Shown piece by piece: positions 40,259 through 50,140 of a DNA stretch of 64,000 nucleotides. Location: NCBI GenBank assembly GCA_000470055.1, contig HG326877.1, forward strand, positions 248,001 through 312,000, read 5' to 3'. The position numbers and the translations under genes are program-made. How positions within the stretch are numbered: the first letter of the stretch is position 1; each line of letters opens with the position of its first letter. The notes below the pieces were generated by a model that was given only the letters and a program-made list of their open reading frames with translations, searched no databases and was not told the DNA's origin. Source of the DNA: Campylobacter coli 76339. Its GTDB lineage: Bacteria; Campylobacterota; Campylobacteria; Campylobacterales; Campylobacteraceae.

Positions 40259-40520
40259 CGGGGTATAATCCTTGTAATTCAAAATAATCTTTTTGTGCTT
40301 TGGCATTTTGCTCTTTGAGAAAAGATATTTTTTTATTTAATTCTTCTTTAGTTGCTTCAAGTGAAAGCAGGGTATCTAAAGAATACTGCCCAAAAAGCAT
40401 ATTTCCAAAATAAATCGCTCCTACAATGACAAGCAAAGCCCAAAAAACCATCTTTATAAGATGGGCATAAAAGCTTTTTTTCTTGGTGCTTTCGTCATAT
40501 TCTTTGAGTAAATCACTCAG
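40248..40520 (-). CDS. FtsB/DivIC-like septum protein, probable CTG start
   Basis: 90 aa if started at CTG 40520, 67 aa from ATG 40451. The CTG overlaps the eno stop (CTGA) and lies 7 bases after GGAG, while the ATG has no ribosome binding site and would delete the basic segment [11 protein letters not shown] that normally precedes the membrane helix. Layout: short cytoplasmic tail, one membrane helix, then a coiled coil (residues about 50-85). Divisome role by family resemblance; medium certainty. Confidence 0.7.
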   Translation of the reverse strand: MSDLLKEYDESTKKKSFYAHLIKMVFWALLVIVGAIYFGNMLFGQYSLDTLLSLEATKEELNKKISFLKEQNAKAQKDYFELQGLYPDEN

Positions 40521-41761
40521 AGTTTTTCTCCTAAATACTCATCGCTTTCAAGCTCGATTTCAAGTAAACGATTGTATTTTGCAGTTCTTTCGCCTCTTGC
40601 TAAAGCTCCTGTTTTGATTTGTCCTGTGTTTAAAGCTACAGCAAAATCTGCTATAAAGGCATCTTCACTCTCACCGCTTCTGTGACTCATCACGCATTTA
40701 TAATTATTTCTTTGTGCCAAACGAACGGTTCTCATAGTTTGAGTAATAGTTCCGATTTGATTTGGTTTGATAAGCACAGCATTTGCCATTTTTTTGATAA
40801 TACCTTCTCTTAAGATATCTTCATTTGTTACAAATAAATCATCGCCCACAAGCTGAATTTTATTGCCTAATTTTTCAGTAAGTTTGATCCAACCCTCGAA
40901 ATCACTTTCAGCCAAACCATCTTCAATACTGCAAATTGGATATTTTGCGCAAAGCTCTACATAGCGTTCAATCAAATCTTCACTTGAAAAAGCTTTGCCT
41001 TCCATGTGGTATTTGCCTTCTTTAAAAAATTCAGTACTTGCAACATCAAGAGCGATTTTAACACGATTTTCATAACCTGCTTTTTTAATACAAGTCATTA
41101 AAAGATCAATAGGTTCTGTATTGTTAGCTAAATTAGGAGCAAAACCCCCTTCATCACCTAAAGCTGTAGAATGCCCTAAATTTGCAAGTTCTTTTTTTAA
41201 TATCGCATAAATTTCACAAACTGAACGCAAAGCTTCTTTAAAGCTTGTGAAACCAAAAGGCATAATCATAAATTCTTGAAAGTCTATATTATTGCTTGCG
41301 TGGGCACCACCATTGATGATATTGCACATTGGCACAGGCAGAATACTCGCATTTGCACCCCCTAAATAACGATACAAAGGTACTCCTAAAGCATTTGCTG
41401 CTGCACGCGCTGTTGCCATAGATACTCCCAAAGTCGCATTTGCGCCTAATTTTGAGTAATTATTTGTACCATCAAGCTCGCGTAAAGTATCATCAAGCTG
41501 AGCTTGATTTAAAGCATCTAGTCCTAAAATTTCATCAGCTATAGTTTCATTTACATTAGAAACTGCTTTTAAAACACCTTTTCCACCAAATCTTTCATCG
41601 TTATCACGAAGTTCTAAAGCCTCCTTAGAACCTGTACTTGCACCACTTGGAACAATAGCTGCACCCATGCTTCCATCACTAAGTACAACTTCTGCTTTTA
41701 CGGTTGGATTTCCTCTACTATCAAGCACTTCATATGCTCTAACATCTTCAATTACTAACAT
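40517..41761 (-). CDS. eno: Enolase
   Basis: 414 aa. 2-phosphoglycerate dehydratase. Seen: [34 protein letters not shown] and S-H-R-S-G-E-S-E-D. Shares one base with the recA stop (TAATG). Confidence 0.99.
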   Translation of the reverse strand: MLVIEDVRAYEVLDSRGNPTVKAEVVLSDGSMGAAIVPSGASTGSKEALELRDNDERFGGKGVLKAVSNVNETIADEILGLDALNQAQLDDTLRELDGTNNYSKLGANATLGVSMATARAAANALGVPLYRYLGGANASILPVPMCNIINGGAHASNNIDFQEFMIMPFGFTSFKEALRSVCEIYAILKKELANLGHSTALGDEGGFAPNLANNTEPIDLLMTCIKKAGYENRVKIALDVASTEFFKEGKYHMEGKAFSSEDLIERYVELCAKYPICSIEDGLAESDFEGWIKLTEKLGNKIQLVGDDLFVTNEDILREGIIKKMANAVLIKPNQIGTITQTMRTVRLAQRNNYKCVMSHRSGESEDAFIADFAVALNTGQIKTGALARGERTAKYNRLLEIELESDEYLGEKL

Positions 41762-42792
41762 TATTCTTCTCCTTCTTCATCTTCACTACCGCTAATCATA
41801 CCCTCTATACCCATAGAATTTTGAATTTCTTTGGTAATTTCATCGGCTATTTCTGGATTTTCTTTTAAGAAAGCTTTTGAATTTTCTCTACCTTGACCCA
41901 GTTTTTTATCTTTGTAAGAAAACCAAGCACCGCTTTTATCTACTATATCAAGTTTTACACCATAATCGATCAATTCACCCTCGCGGCTCAAACCTTCTCC
42001 AAACATTACATCAAATTCAGCTTGCCTAAATGGAGGTGCTACTTTATTTTTTACTACTTTAACTTTAACACGGTTACCAATAGGTTCTTCATTTTGCTTT
42101 AAAGTCGCCACTTTTCTAACATCTAAACGCACCGAAGCGTAGAATTTAAGTGCATTTCCTCCTGTTGTTGTTTCAGGAGTTCCATAACCCATCGCACCGA
42201 TTTTCATACGAATTTGGTTGATAAAAATCACGGTTGTATTCATTTTATGGACAATTCCCGTAAGTTTTCTTAATGCTTGAGACATAAGTCTTGCTTGAAG
42301 CCCTACATGCTGATCGCCCATATCGCCTTCGATTTCAGCTTTTGGAGTAAGTGCTGCAACGCTATCTACAACTATCAAATCTATAGCCCCACTTCGTGCT
42401 ATAGTTTCAACGATCTCTAAAGCTTGCTCCCCAAAATCAGGTTGAGAAATATAAAGATTGTCCGTATCTACACCCAAATTTTTAGCATATTTTACATCCA
42501 AAGCATGCTCAGCATCGATAAAGGCACAAACCCCACCCGCTTTTTGACACTCTGCTATAATATGTAAAGTTAGCGTTGTTTTACCCGAGCTTTCAGGTCC
42601 ATAAATTTCAATAATTCTTCCTTTTGGAATTCCGCCTATACCAAGCGCAAGATCAAGTCCTACAGAACCTGTTCCTATGCTATCAATCTGCTCTACTTCC
42701 TTATCTCCAAGCCTTAAAATAGTGCCCTTGCCAAAAGCTTTATCGAGCGATTTTAAGGCGGCGTCAAGCGATTTTTTCTTATTATCGTCCAT
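41761..42792 (-). CDS. recA: Recombinase RecA
   Basis: 343 aa from ATG 42792 (AAGGA 6 bases upstream), starting M-D-D-N-K-K-K-S. Walker A G-P-E-S-S-G-K-T near residue 64, L2 region with [10 protein letters not shown], acidic tail G-S-E-D-E-E-G-E-E. Complete. Divergent from mqnD. No SOS-type operator was recognised upstream. Confidence 0.99.
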   Translation of the reverse strand: MDDNKKKSLDAALKSLDKAFGKGTILRLGDKEVEQIDSIGTGSVGLDLALGIGGIPKGRIIEIYGPESSGKTTLTLHIIAECQKAGGVCAFIDAEHALDVKYAKNLGVDTDNLYISQPDFGEQALEIVETIARSGAIDLIVVDSVAALTPKAEIEGDMGDQHVGLQARLMSQALRKLTGIVHKMNTTVIFINQIRMKIGAMGYGTPETTTGGNALKFYASVRLDVRKVATLKQNEEPIGNRVKVKVVKNKVAPPFRQAEFDVMFGEGLSREGELIDYGVKLDIVDKSGAWFSYKDKKLGQGRENSKAFLKENPEIADEITKEIQNSMGIEGMISGSEDEEGEE

Positions 42793-42864
42793 TATTTTCC
42801 TTAAAAATTGCAAATTTTTAGTTAGAATTTTAACAAAATAAAATTAAATAATAGTTTATTTTGA

Positions 42865-42870
42865 TAGAAT
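42865..42870 (+). promoter_or_regulatory. Possible -10 box for mqnD-fliQ-murB
   Basis: TAGAAT preceded by TTTTGA, about 32 bases before the mqnD ATG in the divergent recA-mqnD gap. Confidence 0.4.
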
Positions 42871-42901
42871 AAAAATTATTTCATTAAAAATTAGGAAAGC
42901 T

Positions 42902-43765
42902 ATGAAAAAAACAATTACAATCGCACATTCACCCGATGCTGATGATATTTTTATGTATATGGCAATTAAACTAGGATGGATAGGGAATGATTTTGACTAT
43001 AAAAATACAGCTTTAGATATACAAACTTTAAATGATTTAGCCTTAAAAAATGAATTTGATGCTACAGCGATCTCGTTTGGACTTTATCCTTTAATCGCTA
43101 AAGAATACGCTCTTTTGCGCACCGCAGTAAGTTTTGGTGAGGGTTATGGGCCAAAACTTATCAAAAAACAAAATACGCATTTAAAAAGAAATTTTAAAGT
43201 TGCATTAAGTGGTGCAAACACTACCAACGCTCTAATTTTTCGTATGAAATATCCAGAAGCTAGAATCATTTATAAAAATTTCTTAGAGATTGAAAATGCG
43301 GTTTTAAGTGGCGAAGTAGACGCAGGGGTTTTAATCCATGAAAGCATTTTAGAATTTGACAGTAGTCTTTGCGTAGAAGCTGAAATTTGGGATATATGGC
43401 TAGAACTTGCACAAGAAAATTTACCCCTACCTTTGGGCGGAATGGCTTTGCGTCGCTCTTTGCCGCTTAGCGATGCTATCAAGATAGAAAGAGATCTTAC
43501 AAATGCTGTAAAAATAGCAGATTCTAATCGCCGCATTTTAGCCCCTATGCTGATGGAAAGAAATTTAATCCGCGTTAATGAGGAAAAACTTGATACTTAT
43601 TTGAATTTATATGCCAACAAAAACTCCATCTGCATGAACAAAATGCAATTTAAAGCAGTAGATGTGCTTTTTAAACTGGGATATGATTATAAATTTTATG
43701 ATAAAATCATACATGCTAAGGATTATCTTATCCCGAGTGAGTATGAAGAATTTAGAAATTCTTAA
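42902..43765 (+). CDS. mqnD: 1,4-dihydroxy-6-naphthoate synthase (MqnD)
   Basis: 287 aa. Last dedicated ring-forming step of the futalosine menaquinone route. Family signatures: H-S-P-D-A-D-D-I-F-M, F-D-A-T-A-I-S-F-G, and G-E-G-Y-G-P-K-L. MqnA shares the fold but lacks these motifs. First gene of a run with fliQ and murB. Confidence 0.88.
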   Translation: MKKTITIAHSPDADDIFMYMAIKLGWIGNDFDYKNTALDIQTLNDLALKNEFDATAISFGLYPLIAKEYALLRTAVSFGEGYGPKLIKKQNTHLKRNFKVALSGANTTNALIFRMKYPEARIIYKNFLEIENAVLSGEVDAGVLIHESILEFDSSLCVEAEIWDIWLELAQENLPLPLGGMALRRSLPLSDAIKIERDLTNAVKIADSNRRILAPMLMERNLIRVNEEKLDTYLNLYANKNSICMNKMQFKAVDVLFKLGYDYKFYDKIIHAKDYLIPSEYEEFRNS

Positions 43766-43776
43766 AAAGGATTAAA

Positions 43777-44046
43777 ATGGATGAAAGCACCTTGGTTGCT
43801 CTTGGAGTTCAAACCTTTAAAATCACACTTTTGCTTTCTTTGCCCATGCTTTTAGCAGGGCTTATCGCGGGGCTTATTATCAGTATTTTTCAGGCTACAA
43901 CACAGATTAATGAAATGACGCTTTCTTTTGTGCCTAAAATCATCTTGGTGGTAATAGTTATCATCTTTTTAATGCCTTGGATGACTACAACAATGATTGA
44001 CTTTACCGAAAATATTTTAAATCAAATTCCAACTTTTATCAAATGA
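43777..44046 (+). CDS. fliQ: Flagellar export apparatus protein FliQ
   Basis: 89 aa. Two transmembrane segments (about 18-38 and 52-72) and the Q-A-T-T-Q-I-N-E-M-T-L-S-F-V-P-K motif between them. Part of the type III flagellar export gate; isolated here from other flagellar genes. Overlaps murB by 4 bases. Confidence 0.96.
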   Translation: MDESTLVALGVQTFKITLLLSLPMLLAGLIAGLIISIFQATTQINEMTLSFVPKIILVVIVIIFLMPWMTTTMIDFTENILNQIPTFIK

Positions 44047-44819
44047 TTATCGATTTTAAGAAATATTCATCTGTAAAGATTGGAGGCGAATTTGAGGTCG
44101 AAGTTTTGGATCAAATTCGTGAATTTGATGGCTTTTTAATAGGCGGTGCAAACAATCTCCTTGTAAGCCCTAAACCTAAAAATATAGGAATTTTAAGCGA
44201 TAATTTTAATTTTATTGAAATTTTAGATCAAAATAAAGACTTTTTACATCTTCGCATAGGTTGTAAGACAAAAGCAAGTCAAATGTATCGTTTCTCCAAA
44301 GAAAATAATCTTTATGGTTTTGAATACCTTAGCAAAATTCCTGGTACACTTGGCGGACTTTTAAAAATGAATGCGGGGCTTAAAGATGAGTACATCAGTC
44401 AGAATTTAGTCAAAATTGCCACTTCAAAAGGTGAAATTTTACGCGAAAATATTGATTTTAGCTACCGCTTTTGCCCTTTAAATATGCCTTTTTTTTGGGC
44501 TGAATTTAAACTCGGTTTTGGTTTTGATAAGATAAAAGATGAGAATTTAAAAAATGCAAGAAACAATCAACCTAGCGGAGCAAGCTTTGGCTCTATCTTT
44601 AAAAATCCAAAAGGGGATTTTGCAGGAAGACTCATTGAGGCCGTAGGGCTTAAAGGCTTTAGTAAAGGAGATGCGATGTTAAGCGATAAACATGCAAATT
44701 TTTTGATCAATAAAAAAAATGCAAGTTTTGAAGATGCTATTTTTCTTATCGAGCTTGCTAAAAAAAAGGTCTTTGAGGAATTTGGCATAAAATTAGAAGA
44801 AGAAGTGATTATCATTTAA
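44043..44819 (+). CDS. murB: UDP-N-acetylenolpyruvoylglucosamine reductase
   Basis: 258 aa. FAD enzyme of peptidoglycan precursor synthesis. Seen: Y-S-S-V-K-I-G, F-L-I-G-G-A-N-N-L-L-V, K-I-P-G-T-L-G-G-L-L-K-M-N-A-G, S-F-G-S-I-F-K-N-P and the terminal H-A-N-F-L-I-N region. Short, type II-like form. Confidence 0.95.
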   Translation: MIIDFKKYSSVKIGGEFEVEVLDQIREFDGFLIGGANNLLVSPKPKNIGILSDNFNFIEILDQNKDFLHLRIGCKTKASQMYRFSKENNLYGFEYLSKIPGTLGGLLKMNAGLKDEYISQNLVKIATSKGEILRENIDFSYRFCPLNMPFFWAEFKLGFGFDKIKDENLKNARNNQPSGASFGSIFKNPKGDFAGRLIEAVGLKGFSKGDAMLSDKHANFLINKKNASFEDAIFLIELAKKKVFEEFGIKLEEEVIII

Positions 44820-44886
44820 ATTAATTTTGATTTCTTTTTGATTATATATGATTTTAAAAGATAGCATTTTTTAATCAAATTCACGC

Positions 44887-44892
44887 TACAAT
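44887..44892 (+). promoter_or_regulatory. Probable -10 box for the 57-aa gene
   Basis: TACAAT about 35 bases before the ATG at 44927, in the gap after murB. Confidence 0.45.
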
Positions 44893-44926
44893 CAGACAAT
44901 TTTTTCTTATGATAAAAGGATAATTC

Positions 44927-45100
44927 ATGCAAATAAATATCAACCTAGAAGAAATGACTAAATGGCAAATCACTTACGAGCTTAAAAGAATTTTGTCAAG
45001 TCTTGATCCTATAACCGCGCATGAAATCGCAAAAGAATTAAGACAAGAATTTTTAAGCATAGAAGAACTACAAGATCGCATTAGACAAATCAACGATTAA
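44927..45100 (+). CDS. Small uncharacterised protein, 57 aa
   Basis: Translates as a continuous 57-aa ORF starting M-Q-I-N-I-N-L-E-E-M-T-K-W-Q and ending R-I-R-Q-I-N-D. AAAAGGA is 6 bases before the ATG and a TACAAT box lies upstream. Charged, amphipathic helical composition, no membrane segment. Convergent with the next gene, 4 bases between stops. The C. jejuni reference has a lipoprotein/autotransporter pair around here (recall), which is absent. Confidence 0.65.
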   Translation: MQININLEEMTKWQITYELKRILSSLDPITAHEIAKELRQEFLSIEELQDRIRQIND

Positions 45101-45104
45101 GCTT

Positions 45105-45866
45105 TTATTGCGCTGTTAAATTTAACCTTCCTAGCTCTTTGTTTATAACTTCAGCAAGCATATTTGGCATTTGATTTACAAGTTCTTGATAATTTATCCT
45201 AGGATCTTCTGCATGAAGTGCAAAATTTAATCTCACATTTTTTGATGTAAGTATTTTGCCATTGCTTGTAGAAACAACTTTGAAGTTAATATTAGCTACT
45301 GCATTTTTGGTTATTGTAACAAAATAATTTGTGATATTTACATAAAAATCATCTAAATTTACCACCACAAGATAGTCCGTAAATTTGGCATAAATTTTAC
45401 TTTTATCCTTTTCTTTTTTTAAAAAAGGAGATACATTAAGCAATTTAGAATCCTTAGGACTAAAGCGGGTTAAGGTTCTTGAATCCTGATAAACACCATT
45501 TGCAGCTGAATTTACAAAATTTAATTTCAAATCATCCACTAAATTCTTAGAAAATAAAGTAGAAAACTCTTTAGCATCCACCCTAAAACCATCCAAAAAA
45601 TAGCCAAAATTTTGTCTAAAACTCATAACTATAGCAAAATCAATATCTTGATCTTTACGAATGCTTTCTTTTTTGCTTGCTAGACTAGAACTATCAAAAA
45701 TCCCTTTTTGTTGATCTAAATTTTGTTGCATAACATTTTGCTGAAGATCTATGATTTCAAAGTTTTCTTGCTGTTCGAGTTTAATGATTTTTTTTTGCGA
45801 AAAATTATTTGCAAAAAGACTAGAATTAAACAAAATACTTATACATAAAATAAGAAAAATTTTCAT
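45105..45866 (-). CDS. Periplasmic protein of unknown function
   Basis: 253 aa. Signal peptide about residues 1-19 (…S-S-L-F-A), then a Gln-rich low-complexity region and a soluble domain with repeated hydrophobic strands (residues about 75-250). No enzyme motif recognised. Position matches Cj1680c (recall). Confidence 0.8.
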   Translation of the reverse strand: MKIFLILCISILFNSSLFANNFSQKKIIKLEQQENFEIIDLQQNVMQQNLDQQKGIFDSSSLASKKESIRKDQDIDFAIVMSFRQNFGYFLDGFRVDAKEFSTLFSKNLVDDLKLNFVNSAANGVYQDSRTLTRFSPKDSKLLNVSPFLKKEKDKSKIYAKFTDYLVVVNLDDFYVNITNYFVTITKNAVANINFKVVSTSNGKILTSKNVRLNFALHAEDPRINYQELVNQMPNMLAEVINKELGRLNLTAQ

Positions 45867-45911
45867 CTTTATCCTTTGGTGATTTTAAAACTAAAAAATT
45901 ATATGCTGTTT

Positions 45912-46676
45912 TTATGTATATATGCTTAAAAAACTTTTTTGAGAAACACAAATAAAAGGCTCGCACTTATAACTTAAAGGAGAGTAAGAAATCATTTCCC
46001 TAGAAAAAGTTCCCATAAAACCGCCATTTTGATTGACTAAAAAATCTCCAGCTACAATATCCCAACTATTTAGCTTTTCAAAACGCTTATAAACCCCTGC
46101 TTTACCCTCTAAAATGGCACAAAATTTAAGTCCTGATCCTATGTTGATAGCTTCTAAATGATGTTCCTTAGCAAAATTTTCATCCTCTTTACTGAGATGA
46201 TTAACACTTAAAAGAGCTTTGGATTGATTATTTATAAAATCTTGCTTGCTTACATTTAAAATTGCATCATTTTTATAAACTCTAGTATTTTGATGAGCAT
46301 AAAAAATATCATCTTTTGAAGGATTTTTTATAAGAGCCAAAACAGGACGAGCTTCATAAATCAAACTGATCATGATGCAAAATTCATCACTACCTTTTAA
46401 AAACCCACTTGTGCCATCAAGCGGATCAATCAGCCAGTAGCTTTGCAAATTTTTACTTTCTTCTTGATTTAATAATCTTTCTTCAGATAAAATTTTAATA
46501 TCCGTTTTCCCTAATATATCATTTATGATTTCATTTGAAGCAAGATCAGCTGAAGTTAAAGGGCTTTTATCTTGTTTTTGCCAAATTTGTAGGTTTTTTC
46601 TTTCTTTTAAAATAGCTTTAGAAGCTTGATTGCTAGCATCTATAGCAGTTTTTAGTAAATTATCGAGTTTAAACAT
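45912..46676 (-). CDS. cysQ: 3'(2'),5'-bisphosphate nucleotidase CysQ-like
   Basis: 254 aa. IMPase fold: K-S-P-L-T-S-A-D (lithium-sensitive metal site), S-E-E-R near residue 65, D-P-L-D-G-T-S-G-F near 85 and W-D-I-V-A-G-D near 205. The S-G-F variant and overall order favour CysQ, which removes PAP from sulfate assimilation. Has its own promoter behind gltA. Confidence 0.85.
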   Translation of the reverse strand: MFKLDNLLKTAIDASNQASKAILKERKNLQIWQKQDKSPLTSADLASNEIINDILGKTDIKILSEERLLNQEESKNLQSYWLIDPLDGTSGFLKGSDEFCIMISLIYEARPVLALIKNPSKDDIFYAHQNTRVYKNDAILNVSKQDFINNQSKALLSVNHLSKEDENFAKEHHLEAINIGSGLKFCAILEGKAGVYKRFEKLNSWDIVAGDFLVNQNGGFMGTFSREMISYSPLSYKCEPFICVSQKSFLSIYT

Positions 46677-46706
46677 TGTAAGACTTTCAAAAAATATTCT
46701 TTTGAA

Positions 46707-46712
46707 ATTATA
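46707..46712 (-). promoter_or_regulatory. Probable -10 box for cysQ
   Basis: TATAAT on the minus strand about 31 bases before the cysQ ATG and directly after the gltA terminator hairpin. Confidence 0.45.
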
Positions 46713-46720
46713 TAAGAAGT

Positions 46721-46747
46721 TTGTGTGAAAAAGTTAATTTCACACAA
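46721..46747 (-). terminator. Hairpin terminator after gltA
   Basis: Perfect 10-bp inverted repeat (TTGTGTGAAA / TTTCACACAA) with a 7-base loop, starting 5 bases after the gltA stop; followed by CTTCTTATAT rather than a long U run. Confidence 0.6.
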
Positions 46748-46751
46748 TCAT

Positions 46752-48020
46752 TTAAATTTTGCTAGTTTCTCCAAGATAAAGTTGTCTTGGGCGGACAATT
46801 TTTAGCGCTTCTTGTTCTTTTTGCTCTATCCATTGCGCTATCCAGCCTGGCGTGCGTCCAATCACGAAAAGAGTTGCAAACATTTCATTTGGAATTCCTA
46901 GAGCTTTTAAAATCAAGCCGCTATGAAAATCCACATTTGGATAAAGATTTCTTTGTACAAAATAATCATCTTGTAAAGCAATCTCTTCTATGCGAGTTGC
47001 TACTTTGATCAAATTCGTATCGATACCTAATTCATCGATTAATTGATCGCGAAGTTTTTTAAGTACTTTAGCACGTGGATCAAAATTTTTATAAACTCTA
47101 TGTCCAAAGCCCATTAAGCGGAATGGATCGTTTTTATCTTTTGCTCTTTTAATAAATTCATCCACTCTATCAACAGTTGCTATTTCTTCAAGCATTCTAA
47201 TAACGCCTTCATTTGCACCCCCATGAGCATGACCCCAAAGTGCTCCAATACCCGCTGAAATACATGCGTAAGGATGCGCATGAGTAGATCCTACAGCACG
47301 AACAGTAGAAGTAGAAGCATTTTGCTCATGATCTGCATGAAGCATAAACACAGTATCGAGTGCTTTTATTTCTATAGGTTTAAGTTCAACATGATCATAA
47401 GGATAAGTTCTTAACATATACAGGAAGTTTTCGGTAAATCCGCGATCCAAATTTGGATAAGCCATAGGAAAACCATTTTTATAACGATAAGCAGTAGCTA
47501 CTATGGTAGGAATTTTTGCCACAATTCTAGCTGCCATCTCCATATATTCTTCCCTAACATTCATATTTAAATGATCAGGATAAAAAGCACTCAGTGATGA
47601 AACAGCACCTTGCAAAACAGCCATGGGATGAGCATTATCAGGAAAAGAATCAAAAAGACGATGCATACCCTCATGTATATAAGAGCGTTTTTTAAGTTCA
47701 TATCTAAAAGACTCAAGCCTTTCACTGCTTGGAAGTTCTTTATAAAGTAAAAGATGCACTACATCTAAAAAAAGTTTATTTTCAGCAAGCCACTCTATAG
47801 GATATCCACGGTGCATTAAAATACCCTCTTCACCGTCAATATAGGTAATTTTTGATTTACAAGTAGCTGTAGAGGTTAAACCCTCATCGTAAGAAAACAT
47901 TCCTGTTTGCTTATAAAAACTGCCCATATCCACAACACTTGGGCCAGAGGTACCATCATATATAGGGAAATCATAACTTTTACCATTTCTGTTATCAGTT
48001 ACAGTAATAGAATTTGACAT
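46752..48020 (-). CDS. gltA: Citrate synthase (type II)
   Basis: 422 aa from ATG 48020 (AGGAG 6 bases upstream; a GTG two codons earlier overlaps that site). N-terminal beta domain, then H-A-D-H-E-Q-N-A-S-T and G-F-G-H-R-V-Y-K-N-F-D-P-R with catalytic His and Asp. Entry step of the TCA cycle. Confidence 0.98.
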   Translation of the reverse strand: MSNSITVTDNRNGKSYDFPIYDGTSGPSVVDMGSFYKQTGMFSYDEGLTSTATCKSKITYIDGEEGILMHRGYPIEWLAENKLFLDVVHLLLYKELPSSERLESFRYELKKRSYIHEGMHRLFDSFPDNAHPMAVLQGAVSSLSAFYPDHLNMNVREEYMEMAARIVAKIPTIVATAYRYKNGFPMAYPNLDRGFTENFLYMLRTYPYDHVELKPIEIKALDTVFMLHADHEQNASTSTVRAVGSTHAHPYACISAGIGALWGHAHGGANEGVIRMLEEIATVDRVDEFIKRAKDKNDPFRLMGFGHRVYKNFDPRAKVLKKLRDQLIDELGIDTNLIKVATRIEEIALQDDYFVQRNLYPNVDFHSGLILKALGIPNEMFATLFVIGRTPGWIAQWIEQKEQEALKIVRPRQLYLGETSKI

Positions 48021-48048
48021 TTTCACTCCTTTATCTTTGCTTTTACTA

Positions 48049-48054
48049 ATTCTA
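48049..48054 (-). promoter_or_regulatory. Possible -10 box for gltA
   Basis: TAGAAT on the minus strand about 29 bases before the gltA ATG, in the 125-base gap after the antiporter gene. Confidence 0.4.
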
Positions 48055-48122
48055 GCTAAAAAAGGCGATTTTAAACTTTTTCATTATCAAGAATTTAAAA
48101 TTTCATTAATCTTTTTGAGTAG

Positions 48123-48153
48123 AAAAGTAACTTATGTTATTTGAGTTACTTTT
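48123..48153 (-). terminator. Rho-independent-type terminator after the antiporter gene
   Basis: 10-bp stem AAAAGTAACT / AGTTACTTTT with an 11-base loop; the upstream arm includes the antiporter stop codon and on the minus strand the stem ends in TTTTCT. Confidence 0.6.
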
Positions 48154-49321
48154 TAATATTTGAAATAAATTTAATCGCACTCATCACAACAATAGCTTCA
48201 AACAAAGCCGTTAAAATTAGTGCCGAATAAAGTTCTTCGCTGATGACTTTTCCTGAATATCCTAGCGTAGCGGTAGCTATAAGAAGAGTCAAAGGCATAG
48301 AGTGACTCAGTCCAAATAAAACCATATTTTGAAATCCAATTTTTTTCCAAAAAACACTGGCACACAAAATTCTCAAACCTACCATCACAAACATCAGCAA
48401 AATAGCATCAAGTACGATTTCGTATTCTAAAATCATTTTAAGATCAAAAGTAGTTCCTATATGAATAAAAAAGATCGGAATCAAAAAGCCATGTCCAAAA
48501 CTAGAAAGCTTATGTTCTAAATCCTTTTTATGATCAAAAAAGGTTGCGATGAAAGAGCCTGCAATGAAAGAGCCTAAAACGATTTCAAGTTTTGTGATAA
48601 TCATGGCTACAATGATTAAGATAAAAATTGCCATACAAAATCTTATATCTTTTTCATTTTTATCTTCCCAAGGCATCAGCACGACTTTAAGTTGAGGATA
48701 CCACCAAAAAAGCACACCCAAAACTTTAAAACCGAGCAAACAAAGCCCTAAAAATATATTAAGATATAAAATACTTTGTACCACATCGATAATATCTGTT
48801 CCCTCGCGCAAAAAAGCTCCCGCTATAGTTAAAAGCACTATGGAAACAACCTCAGCCAATGTTGCTACTATCATCGCTGCATTAAGCCAATAACATTCTT
48901 TGCCAAAATCCTTATAGAGCAAAGATAAAAGTCCCACACTCATAACCGGAATAATCAAAACAAACACAAAAGAAAGCTCAAAAATCCACACTATAGCGGA
49001 TGAAAAAGAATAAAGTAAAATGATATAAAAAAAGCTTTTTTTGGCAATTTCTTTATCCATATTAAAAAAAGCACGCAAATTAACTTCCATGCCTGCTATA
49101 AACATAAGATAATAAAAACCCACATTAGCCAAAATAGTAAAATTTTCACTCTTTCCTATAAAACCAAAATACGCCATAAGTGCGCCTAAAATGATTTCAG
49201 TAGCTGAAATCGGTAAACGCAAAATTTTAGCTATATGTGGAGAAAATAGCAAACATAAAGCTATAACGATAAGAATTTGTAGATCAATTAAACCCTGTGA
49301 ATCAATGACACTCGGATGCAA
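48146..49321 (-). CDS. CPA2-type cation:proton antiporter
   Basis: 391 aa, about 11-12 transmembrane helices, without the cytoplasmic RCK/TrkA domain found in KefB/KefC. Pattern L-R-L-P-I-S-A-T-E-I-I-L-G near residue 35 and M-F-I-A-G-M-E-V-N near 73 fit the Na+/H+ exchanger family (PF00999). Ion specificity unknown. TTG start at 49321 with only a weak site (GGGA) and a 20-base overlap with bioB. Confidence 0.82.
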   Translation of the reverse strand: MHPSVIDSQGLIDLQILIVIALCLLFSPHIAKILRLPISATEIILGALMAYFGFIGKSENFTILANVGFYYLMFIAGMEVNLRAFFNMDKEIAKKSFFYIILLYSFSSAIVWIFELSFVFVLIIPVMSVGLLSLLYKDFGKECYWLNAAMIVATLAEVVSIVLLTIAGAFLREGTDIIDVVQSILYLNIFLGLCLLGFKVLGVLFWWYPQLKVVLMPWEDKNEKDIRFCMAIFILIIVAMIITKLEIVLGSFIAGSFIATFFDHKKDLEHKLSSFGHGFLIPIFFIHIGTTFDLKMILEYEIVLDAILLMFVMVGLRILCASVFWKKIGFQNMVLFGLSHSMPLTLLIATATLGYSGKVISEELYSALILTALFEAIVVMSAIKFISNIKK

Positions 49322-50138
49322 AAGTAAATCCCATTTCTTTAAGTTTTACTATATCACGACTCGGTTCTTCGCCTTTTGTGGTAAGATAATCGCCTATTAC
49401 AATAGCGCTTGCACCCGCTTTAAAAATTTCATATTGTCTTTCTTGCAATACCACTTCACGACCCCCTGCTGCCATAACCACAGTATTAGGTAAAGCTTCT
49501 TTGGTATCGCTTATAATTTTCAAAGCCTCATCTGCACTTAATTTTGGCACTTGCAATTTTAAATTCTCATTTGCAATGAAAAAATTAATAGGGGTTGAAA
49601 AAGGTTGTAATTCTTGTAATGATTTTCTCAAGCTTATCCTGTCCTCTTCGCTTTCTCCCATACCATAAATTCCGCCACAACAAAGCATAAGTCCTGCTTC
49701 TTTGGCGTTTAAGTTAGTTTGAAATCTACTTTCCCAAGTATGAGTGGTACAAATTTGTGGAAAAAATTCTTTTGAAGTTTCAAGATTATGATTATAAGAA
49801 AAAATTCCTACTTTTTTAAGCTCTTTTAATTGCTCCAAACTTGCCATACCATTACAGGCTATAAGAAGTAAATTAGGCACTTCTTTTTGAACTGCATGTG
49901 CTGCTTTGCAAACATATTCGAGTTTTTCATCATCAAGCCCAAGACCTGCTGTAACCAAACAAAAAGCTAAAGCTTCATTTTTCTTAGCTATTTTAGCCTC
50001 TAAAACAATTTGTGAAATTTCTTTTTGGCGGTATTTTTGTATATTTGTTTTTACATAAGCACTTTGAGTGCAGTATTTACAATCTTCAGAACAATTCCCA
50101 CTTGCTATATTTGAAATAGCGCAAAGCATAACTTTCAT
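49302..50138 (-). CDS. bioB: Biotin synthase
   Basis: 278 aa from ATG 50138 (AAAGGA 6 bases upstream). Radical-SAM motif C16-S-E-D-C20-K-Y-C23. Y-N-H-N-L-E-T near residue 115 and the C-G-G-I-Y-G-M-G-E region carry further cluster and SAM ligands. Makes biotin for AccB. Slightly shorter than E. coli BioB, as usual in this group. Confidence 0.96.
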   Translation of the reverse strand: MKVMLCAISNIASGNCSEDCKYCTQSAYVKTNIQKYRQKEISQIVLEAKIAKKNEALAFCLVTAGLGLDDEKLEYVCKAAHAVQKEVPNLLLIACNGMASLEQLKELKKVGIFSYNHNLETSKEFFPQICTTHTWESRFQTNLNAKEAGLMLCCGGIYGMGESEEDRISLRKSLQELQPFSTPINFFIANENLKLQVPKLSADEALKIISDTKEALPNTVVMAAGGREVVLQERQYEIFKAGASAIVIGDYLTTKGEEPSRDIVKLKEMGFTFASECH

Positions 50139-50140
50139 AA

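Noticed and set aside
42793-42901. LexA-type operator before recA
   Set aside because: No palindromic operator was seen, and the group is generally held to lack LexA.
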